DNA from: Halichondria panicea
Taxonomy: Eukaryota > Porifera > Demospongiae > Suberitida > Halichondriidae
Assembly (NCBI RefSeq): GCF_963675165.1
Contig: NC_087381.1
Span: 5,147,378-5,211,377 of the forward strand
Direction of reading: 5' to 3'
Length of the DNA: 64,000 nucleotides
Positions within the stretch are counted from its first letter, which is position 1; every line of letters starts with the position of its first letter. Below the pieces are notes generated by a model. That model was not told the origin of the DNA and did no database searches. It saw only the letters and a list, made by a program, of their open reading frames with translations. Shown in pieces: positions 47,089 to 57,200 of this stretch. The translations under genes and the position numbers were made by a program.

Positions 47089-50000
47089 ATGCCTAGACAA
47101 TTAAGTCATGCGTATAGTATAGGCAAATCAGATACGCCCCTTTTTGGTACTAGAGGTACGTGTACGAACAAGTTTGTAGCTAGATCTACGAAAATGAGGC
47201 ACCGTACAACGAACAAGAAAACCAAGAAGCTAAGGAAGAAGTCTCTGGAATTGCAGGCCTTTGTTAAGCATTCCAGTGAGCTTCATGAAGTTCTCAATGA
47301 TGGTGTGTTAACAAGATTGGTTTGGGATCTCTTCCAAGCTGAAATATTCTCTCAAGCCACAGTTAGTAGTATAACACACGTCATGCTTAGTGAGAGTGAT
47401 AAGGCTACAAAGCTCGTTGGTGCTATAATACAGTCTATTAAGTCTGATAACTCAAATTTACTGACCATCCTCGATTGCTGCGACAAGTATCTTGAGTTGA
47501 AGCCGGTCGTTATGCGAATGAGAGAAGAATACGACCATCTCAAAGATGTTTCGCCAGGATTTAAGAATGGTACGTAAGCGTAGCTAAGAGTATATTAATT
47601 AATGCAACGTAGTTAGTAAGTAGTGATCAATCAGGTAGTAAAACTGTATATCGCAACATTTTCAAAGGGCTTAATTTTCGCTTTTTTCGTGGGTTAGCAA
47701 TCCTACATGAAAATTGCTTTTTATCTGCTATAACGTGGAGGGAGTGTTTCCGGTTCGAGGCATTTCGTTGAATAAATTGTGTGGGTTGACTGCTTACCGG
47801 AAACATTCCCAGGCCATGTCATCAAATCTTTACACGTTATAGCAGATCATTTCATGTATACGGTTGCTAATTCCCTCAAAAACAGCGAAAAGTACTACCG
47901 TATATCTTTTAATTTATCGGACAGCAAAAAATAATTATTTGGGAAATTTTCCGGGTATAATTGGAACAGATTTTTATAGAGCATGCGAAGTGTCCGGAAT
48001 AATTAGAACAAGCAAGCAGCTGCATGCGAGCTAGCTAAGTTTAATAGAACAGGGTACGACTGAATAGTTGCACTAGCTATCTAAAACTAGCTACTCAAAG
48101 CTATCTAACTGCAGCACTCTAAGTATAATTACTTGCCATCAATGAATGGTAACTCAATTTTTTATATTGTCCGGATATTTAGAACAAATGTAATATTAAA
48201 GTACTGGAGTGTCCGTTGTATTAGAACAACGAAAATTGCCCAAAAGAGTGTCCGGGGTAATTAGAAGTGTCCGATAAATTATAAGATATACGGTAACACG
48301 TACTATGATGACAGTAGACTCTCGCTATTCCGGCTCTCTGAAGGTACGGCCACCTCGATATACCGGCCGTTTGGTTTGGCACGAATATATGTTTACTGCA
48401 CAAACTCACCCTGCATGAAGTACGGCCACTCGCTATTCCGTATACTGGGCAGCGCTGGCTCCCAAACTAATAAAAAGAAAACCAAGAAAACCAACCCCCT
48501 AGAGGACCGGGTGGGTGGGAAAAATGATTGAAGCAGCTACTCCGCTCTCAGTACAATATTAAACAGGTGGTCGCACGAGGCTGGTCATCCTAATACGCAT
48601 GCGCGGCCACAGCCGCACCCTGGGTAACCCCCTTTGGCGTTAACTACGTTTAATTACATTTTATATACATTTTATTACGGCCGGATTTGACGTTTTGGGT
48701 GTGGTTTGGCAGATAAAATTGGATTACACTTAAATAGAGAGTAAAATGATTCATTAATTATCATCCTTCATTATCCTCGAGACAAGAACCGCTCATTAGA
48801 TTCGAGGTAAGGTCGTTTTTAAGCAGCGGCTATTTCCTGAAATACAGCCACCGCGCTATTCCGGCCAAACTGCACTAGCTGTCCCAAGGGTGACCGGATT
48901 AACGAGAGTCTACTGTGTAGCTATATATACACATGTGATGAGCAGTTGGTATAATTATGTGCCGGGAACTGATTGTAGATTTCACTGTGATGATGCATGA
49001 GCATGTCTCATTAAAATAATTATGATGACAATAATTATATTTATACGCTTTGGTCTGAATTCTCAGGTTCACGTAATCGTCAATTTATTATTTATGCTTA
49101 CATTCACAAATTTAGAAGTTATTGCAAGCCCAGCTGGACAAAACAGATCTTGTCCTGGACTAACAAAGAAGTGCTGTGTGAGAGGCACAATCGCCACCAT
49201 AATATCAATTTTTGTATTGATGATAATTGGATTCAGATGTGTGAATTATGTTGAAGGACGTTTTGAGATAACTTTTTTGGGTATTGGTCAAGACCAACAA
49301 ATTTTAGAACATGAGTTTGAAAGAAGTGATGACGAAATGCCAAAGCAAATTAGTTATGGCAGGCCAAATGCACCTCTAATTAACATCAGTTTACCATTGC
49401 CGTCTCGCCCCATGCCGTTTGTTGGTAGAAAAGAATTAATAAACGAAATAATACAACGTCTTCTTGGTACCCACACATCAATAGTAGGATTGTTTGGGCC
49501 TCCTGCGTTCGGAAAAAGTTCATTGGCTATTCATGTTGGTCATGAAGTCATGAACAAAAAAGGCGTTAGTGTAAGCTACGTTGATCTAAGCGAATTCAGA
49601 CTATCCTTTGAGCAACAACCTCACGCCAGAAGCCATGTCAGAGGAGTTCAGATACATGGTGACAATTTTGGGAAACGTTTACTAGGCAGGTCTGTCAACG
49701 GTGACCACCTATTGAACTGGGCAGCTACAATTGAAAACATTTCTATTTTGATTTTTGATAACTGTGATCCTGTTCTCAATAAATGGCATGATGAATTCCA
49801 AGAGTTTATACTAGATTTGAGAAAGTCATCTAGAAATAATTTGAAGGTCATAATTACAAGCCAGCTAAAAATTTCTTTTGTGGACCACTTTACTGATATT
49901 GAAGTGTTAGAGTTAAGTGACAAGGATTCAAAATCCTTAATCAGTGTTCTTCGACCAAATTTGAATCATCACTTACAAACTGAAATAGTTGAACTCGTAG

Positions 50001-51463
50001 GAAACTGCCCTTTGGCAATTAAGGTGGCAGTTATGCTGCTCAAAACAATTAGCCCGACAATGTTAATCCAAGATCTAAAGGCAAAAAATGTTGATGTGAT
50101 ATCTTCTTCACAATTTCCAAGGCGTGAGAGATTCAATGTTGTAATGGACACTGCTTGTCAATATCTCAGCAACAACTCCATAAGAGCAGCATATCTCTTT
50201 TCGTTATTTCCTGGTTCATTTGATGAAGATGTTCTTTCATTTTCGTTTTTCAGAGAATTTCGTGATGAGGTCAACAATCTTTTTGAGCGGTCTCTCTTTG
50301 AAAGGTACGCTCACATTTTTGGAGAAAGATACAAGTTGCATAAGCTAATAAAAACATATTTTAGGGAGAAGATTTTGATAGATTCAAAAAATGTATTGAA
50401 ATCTGACTTCAAAACAACATTCGTAGAGTATTATACAAAGAAACTTTATAATTATCTCACTTCTATAAAGTCGATTAAAGAACCAGCTCAAAAAGACCAA
50501 CTTATCACTAGCGAACAGCATAACATACGACAGCTAGCTAGAATTTTGTTAAGTACAGAAGATCACTACTTTTCTTCAGAAGAAATAATAGTTCTTCTAT
50601 TTTATTCTCAACAAGGAGGCTTAGAGAGCAACCATTCAAGTATTATTCTAGATGTCACGCTTACATTTTTAGAAGAAAACAACACATTGCTGAACAAAGC
50701 GTGCTCTCAGACTTACACGAGTGTATGCAAAGTATTGATATCCGACCTATTGCTCTCCATTACCGAAACTGGCTATACATACCTCCCTTGTACAATTTGT
50801 GACACAGTTAGTGGCCCAGACAAGCTCATGAACTTTATCACTGATGACTTGCTACAGTTAATTGACAATTCTTATGTTTTCTGCTCACAAAACAATTTTG
50901 CACATAACATTGTCAAGATTTTGAAGTATTTGCTTTTTTCATTGGAGTGTTGGTTTTCATTGCAGTATTCTTCAGTTGTCTTTCGCGTTCAAATGGGAAA
51001 GACTGGCTCATTTCAATCTTTATTGCACTTTCTATATTTTTTTTTAGTGATTCAAACAATTGAATCTTACGTTATGCTTTGTTTCACAATTTTTCTACTT
51101 GTGATTTTGTATGCTTTGAGAGGTTATATCTGGAACAAGTGTGTCACTACTCATCTTTTCTTTTTGTGCATTCTTTATCTTAATTTTTATGTTTTGGGTG
51201 TTTTAGCTAACGCTCTTGGATATTTTTCACTAGAAGGAAATGGATCAATGAGATACCAACAGTGGTGTCTATTATGCATACATTTAACATGTAAAAACTC
51301 GTTTTGGATCGCAAATTTTCTTAACAATCTTATATGCTCAGTAATTTTTCCTGGTATTCCTCTATACTTTATAGCTAGATATTTTGTTGGCAGCATCATT
51401 AGCTTATTTATGAGTGATTTTCATCAATTTGTATACACAAGTAAAAGACGTTTCCACAATTAG
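47089..51463 (+). CDS. Membrane-associated STAND (NB-ARC-type) ATPase with N-terminal death-fold-like domain
   Basis: Exons 47089-47569 and 49116-51463 join at phase 1 (GTACGT donor, TTTAG acceptor) to give 942 aa. Residues about 40-155 are basic at first (RHRTTNKKTKKLRKK), then helical (LHEVLNDGVLTRLVWDLFQ, DKATKLVGAIIQSIKSD), the size and look of a death-fold/CARD domain (inference). A hydrophobic segment lies at about 184-200. An NB-ARC ATPase follows: FVGRKEL, Walker A GPPAFGKSS (288-296), Walker B ILIFDNCD (371-378), VIITSQ sensor, GNCPLAIKV (GLPL-like) and YKLHKLIKTYF at the MHD position. A helical region precedes about four C-terminal transmembrane segments (about 795-925). AATAAA is at 51499. 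STAND ATPases are signalling switches in immunity and cell death; the membrane segments are unusual. Confidence 0.7.
47670..47891. mobile_element. MITE-like inverted repeat (intron of the STAND gene)
   Basis: TTTTCGCT...GTTAGCAA...TGCTATAACGTG pairs with CACGTTATAGCA...TTGCTAA...AGCGAAAA. Confidence 0.55.
47896..48295. mobile_element. 400-bp MITE with TACCGTATATCTTTTAATTT termini
   Basis: The right end (AATTATAAGATATACGGTA) is the inverse of the left. GTGTCCG motifs repeat inside. It lies in the intron of the STAND gene. Confidence 0.7.
48311..48916. mobile_element. 606-bp MITE with ACAGTAGACTCTCG termini
   Basis: Perfect 14-bp TIRs (ACAGTAGACTCTCG / CGAGAGTCTACTGT), with sub-terminal CCGG-rich repeats. 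It ends about 200 bp before the second exon of the STAND gene. Confidence 0.75.
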
Positions 51464-51498
51464 CTTTTTGTATTCACACAATCCCCATTATGTTTAAT

Positions 51499-51504
51499 AA
51501 TAAA
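51499..51504 (+). terminator. Polyadenylation signal of the STAND gene
   Basis: AATAAA 36 nt after the stop codon at 51463. Confidence 0.55.
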
Positions 51505-51509
51505 ATTAA

Positions 51510-53340
51510 TATGCAATTCAGTTATACCTAAAATTTTATAGTTATGTTTGTTCTTATCGGATTGTCTTATATGCAACCAATCGGCTGGAGTATGTATAAT
51601 TATGTGTGGATACAGAGGTTACATGCAGAGGAGAGAAGAACCTAATTAGTTTTTGGCATCACTGTATTTTGTGCAGTCATAATTATATATAATTATAGCT
51701 TTTTTTATTTAGTTTTTTGTGTTATTATTTTGTTTGTCTTGTGTTTGCTATTGTAAGGATTCCACATTAGACCATCTATGATAAGCTTCTCAGACTCAAT
51801 ATCAATAATGGGTAAAGATGATTAACTAGACAATGAAAAAGTAGTAGAAAAATCAGAAGTAGGCGTAGCTGGGAGAGGCTCGATTCACATGTAGATCTAC
51901 GTGTACACAACTCTGGCTCTTTGGCTACGGCCTGTTGCAGGACAGGTATATAGGTCTACATCACTGTGGATATTCCCAAGAGAGACTCTGAGTAACCACG
52001 TACTGACTGATACAAGTCTAGGATTGATCCCACACTTGTACACTGTACTGCTGGTATGTTGTGATAAAGCCATGACAAATGGCTGTGTCGCGTCCGTTTG
52101 TTAATTAATAGACAACCAAACGATACATCGTATCTATGGATAAAGCGTCCGCTATTGTAGTGTAAATGCGCACACACTTATTATTTTGTGCCATTGCCCT
52201 TTTTATAGCATTCTGATGATCCTATTGATTTCTTTTGTTTGTGTAACTTCTAGGGCTGTATTTTATGTCGTACACAAAGGAAATTCCCGTGCTTTGATTC
52301 CGGTAGAGTGTTCACACTTTGTATTTGTACAGTTCACAATCTTTGATGCTGCAACTTGAGTTAACAGTTCAGCATGTGTCTAATGTTGAGTCAGTATATC
52401 ATGTGCTGTGTGTACATGTTCTAACAAAGCTTAGCTCATGTGTTTTGCTTTCCAACCATCAAAGATAATTATTGTTTAATGTCACATTTTGTTTATTGTG
52501 CAAGCCTCCGCTTGTTGTCATGTGCTTGTAAAGGCATTTGCAACTCTTGTAAAAAGCTTGTAACACTCGTGTACTAGCTGGTTCAGCTTATAGTATTTGT
52601 TGTTTTGAAAAGACACATGACAGAATAACGACACCTCAGCAGCATGTACAGTTGTGTTTATAAATAGTTGTGCTTGTTTAGATTTATTATTAGTATCAAA
52701 AAACAACCTGAATTCAGTAAAGTCTTCTTCATCCATTATACGCGCCAATCAAGAAGTTATTTGTGAGTTATAATTATCTTATTTATCTTAGTACGTACCT
52801 AGTTTAAGTACGAACTGTATCTGAGGTTATTGTGAGAGCTTGATTGTGTTTGTATCTGCTATCATTATGTCATTGTCTTTTTTCCGAGACTTAATTTACA
52901 AGGTACTGATGTGGATATTTATGTTGTGGTTGTGAATAGCGTATAATATCTCAATAGTGATCATACCACCATTAAGAAATCTTAAACCAAGCTTTGGCTA
53001 CAGTACATTAGGGTCCGAACCGTGTTTGCAGATATCCACACCTTATATTATCAAGCTGGTTGATATCGATGCATAATAATAATATAATGATGACACGTCT
53101 AATAAGCTTGCACTATAGCTACAGTGATACTGTTACCAGTTGACATTCTTCAAGTTTGTGTTATTGTTTTCCTGGCTTGTTTACAATACAAGAATCTGTT
53201 GCTTTTATTGCTGCACTTTAAGTTAGTGCAATGCTCGATCATGTGTACAGTCCCTAATTAATAGCAGACACATTTTAGGCAACAAAGTTAATTAACAAAA
53301 AGCCCGTTTAATAATTAAAGCTCCACTGTGATACTTACAG
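51510..53340. other. Intergenic stretch without recognisable genes
   Basis: AT-rich sequence with short open frames only, none with splice-consistent or conserved content that I can recognise. It must include the promoter of the TBC gene. Confidence 0.5.
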
Positions 53341-53350
53341 GTATACAAAC

Positions 53351-54235
53351 ATGTCTTACTCTAACGGAGCATCACTCTCAAATGCTAAGACTCACCATCG
53401 CCACGGTAACCCTGTGAGTGACTCGGAGTTCAGTGATTGGTTCGATTCTGACGGGAGACTAGTGAATGAGGCGGCCATGAGAGAGGCTCTCTTCCGCTGT
53501 GAGTGGATCATTATGGTTATGATTATGTACATGTACATGTAGTGGCACCTTTCATAACAGACACATTAATTTTGGGAGTATAGTTTTGTTCGTTGTACGA
53601 TGGTAGCCTTGTTGAGGTGTTTGGGACCTGTCCTTTATATCGCAGTGGACCTTTCTTCAGGGGTGGCCATTAGCTCTTAGTGAACATACATTAATAATTA
53701 TAATAACTACCGCAATCATGCAATCAATTACCCCCTCCCTTTAGTGGGTGTGTCCTCTCCATGTCGTCCCTGTCTCTGGAAGTTCCTGTTTGAAATATAC
53801 CCCCTCAACTCAACAAGACGGTGAGTAACCATGCACACACAGTACACCCTTAGGGCATCACTATAGCCTCACAATTATCACTATACCTAACAGAAGTAAG
53901 GCTACAGTGAAACCCCCAAACTGGGGTAATTTGAGAGGTGTCCTTTACTCTTCTTTATTGTACTCTCTGTGTTAATGCGGGAAAGTACGTGTACTAAAAT
54001 TTGGCAGACAGAAGTGTCGATATGCTGTAATAGGATACATTGTGAAGATTCCACTACAGTATTGCAGAAGTTATTCAAAATCCCTGTTATATTATTTAAT
54101 CCACACACCCACACACCTACACCTACACACACACACGCACGCACACACACCACGCACGCACACACACGCACACACACACACGCACCCACACACACACACA
54201 CACACCCACACACCTACACACACACACACACACAC

Positions 54236-54277
<42 letters not shown>

Positions 54278-57200
54278 CACACACACACGCACACACCTAC
54301 ACCTACACACACACACACACACCACGCACGCACACGCACACACGCACACGCACACACACACAGTGACCAGAGAACCATCGACCTGGAGAACAGAGCTAAC
54401 TACCTGGCACTTCGACAACGCTGGCAAATCCTCGATAATACAATGCAATCCCCCGAAACAACCATCCATGACCAACCCTCGTATCTAGAACTGAGCGACG
54501 ATGAAATAGTTAATCAATCCCGATCAAATTCCCCCTCCTCCAATGAAAAATCCCCTGTCACAAATGATGAATCTCCGACCAATGATGATACAGGTTCGAT
54601 AGAGGCCAGTTTGGACTGCAGTGGAGAAATGTGTAGCCGATGTCACAAGATGATAGCCTCGGGCTCTTTAAGTAACTCTGTAACTACAAACAGTGAAAGC
54701 GGATTTTCAGAAGCTTCAAACACGACATTCTCCTCATGTACTTGTACAAAAAGTGACCAATCAAAAAGTTCTGAAAATGATGGAGTTACATGTAGGCGCA
54801 CAACTGTTGATCTGTCTGCATCCTCTGAAAATGAGTCTGGGTGCGAGACTAATATTCAACCTACAACCTCAAGTACTAATGGTTCAACTTTATCCCCGAG
54901 CGATGGCAGCGGGTGTCAGAGTGTTGATCAGAGCTCGTGCAGTTGCAGTCGGTCAGTTGGGGAGACTAGCAACGAGTGTGGCATCTGTCAGGAGAGGGAG
55001 GAAGGTGTGAAGAAGTGCGTGTGTGAGTTCAAGAGCAGCTGTGAGAACTTGAGTCAAGACGATGAGGCTTTGTTGAAGATCCTCGATTTCCCTTCTCGGG
55101 TGAGTCAGTGTTTTTAGTAAATGTGCCGAGTACTGTGAGCTAGTACAGTGCATGTGTTTTGCTGCTCTATTAATTAGGCTAGAATGTAAGGAATGTTGCC
55201 CAATATATATATAAGGGCGTATGGAATCCTATATAGACTAATAGAGCATAAGTTCATATTAATTAGCATTAACAGTTTCTCCTTTTAGCATTAAGTTTAT
55301 ACTTGTGCACGGTTACACATGTGCAACGTATTCAAACATTGACACTCACCACACTCACTTACCACCACCCCACACACGAACCACACATACACACACCACA
55401 CAACACAGGTATACGCAGCTCGCCGGCCTGTCCAGTTAGAGACCAGCTATCCCAAGGCCAGGAGAATAGTTCTCAGAGATGTGGCCAGAACTGACAGGAA
55501 CTATCACTACTTCACTCACAAGCGCAACCTGAGGAAGGTCCACAGAATACTCCTCACCTACGCCATGTTTCACCCGGGTGAGTTAGAGCTATGGTATATA
55601 CTGTACGCGGTTTAGAAGGAGTGATATGTATAAGAGTTCTCCTAATTGCTGTAATTGCTGTAATTGACTTTATTTATTGTGTATGTACAGTTCTTCCGTA
55701 CATATTACAGTCATGTACATGTTTTTGTTTCCTGGTAACGTAGTAAGTTTTCAGTGACCATGGCAATTGCAATTATAAGTAACATACTTTCACTAAATAC
55801 ATGTAATACATTACATCGTCACAAATGACACTCCAAATGGAAGTTCGACACATTTTTAGTGATTTAATTGGCCACCCCCCCTCCCCCCTCCAGAGGTTGG
55901 CTATGCCCAGGGCATGAACGACATCCTGGCCCGGTTCCTAGTGGTGACAGACTCGGAGGTTGACTCGTACTGGCTGTTTGCCAGCTACATGTCCAAGAAG
56001 AGAGAGGACTTCCTCGAGCACACCATGATGAGGAAAGTTGGTGAGTGCAGTGGCTCTTGTATCACTAGTGCATGTAGTGTGCTGTAATAGAGTTGTGATT
56101 TGCATTAACGATTCCGCATAATCGATTACCAATTAAGTGTGGCCCGTACACTGTACAGGTTAGGTGTGTGTGAGTATATAATTGTAATAGGTTGCACTGT
56201 CTGAATGTTTTCCTGTTGGTCTGCAGCATTTGTGAAGAACCTGGTGAGGGAGGTGGATAGAGAGTTGTACAGCTTCTTTGACAAGTCTGATTGTCGTGAC
56301 TACCTCTTTTGTCACAGGTGAGTGGGGTGTGTCCATGCATGGGAAATTAGTTGCTTACTCCTATAGTTGAAGGTTGTTCGTTTGAATATACTACACTGTT
56401 ACCTCTATACAGTATATAGACTACATCAATTTAACCGAATGCGTAGGTGGTGGTGTGATATCCACATTACAAACGCACTCTGTAGTGTTTTGCACTATAA
56501 CAATGGTTGATCTTTACCTAACACAAATCCCTGTAATGTTTTGCACCAGAGGAGGAATGCCAGTGTCAAAAGGTCACTAATTAAAACACCATATGGCCCT
56601 ATGTTTTACATGTAAAACTGAGTTTACCCTCGTGCCCCTGAGTTTATACACCACCAATAGCTTGATCCTCTTTATAATCACAACAGAAATCGGTTGAGCT
56701 ATCGCGCCCCAGAGGAATCAGCTTGAGAGGAGATCCAGGATTTAATTGCAACCTTTGTCCTTTTACTGCATTCTTCAAAACCACAAGATATGGAAATTAG
56801 CCTTCCATGGCTAGGGTATAAATTTTGATGTACTGGCTTGCTGCACTGGATAGACCTAGGTATAGCAAGCTTTCCAAGCAGGCAAATAAAGAACAGAAGC
56901 GCTAAGCTGCTATATGCAGCAAAGGTCAAGAACCCAGAACAAGAATGTTTAATCCTTCATTAAACGTGACTCTATTGACCCTGGCGTTCCTCCTCTGGTT
57001 TTGCACTGTTGATCTTTACCATACAAATCCCTGTAGTGTTTTACACTATAAATAGTTGATCTTTACCTAACACAAATCCCTGTAGTGTTTTGCACTATAA
57101 CAATGGTTGATCTTTACCTAACACAAATCCTGTAGTGTTTTGCACTATAACAATGGTTGATCTTTACCTAACACAAATCCCTGTAGTGTTTTGCACTATA

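Noticed and set aside
49648-51399. Minus-strand open frames inside the STAND gene
   Set aside because: Shadows of the plus-strand coding frame, with no signals of their own.
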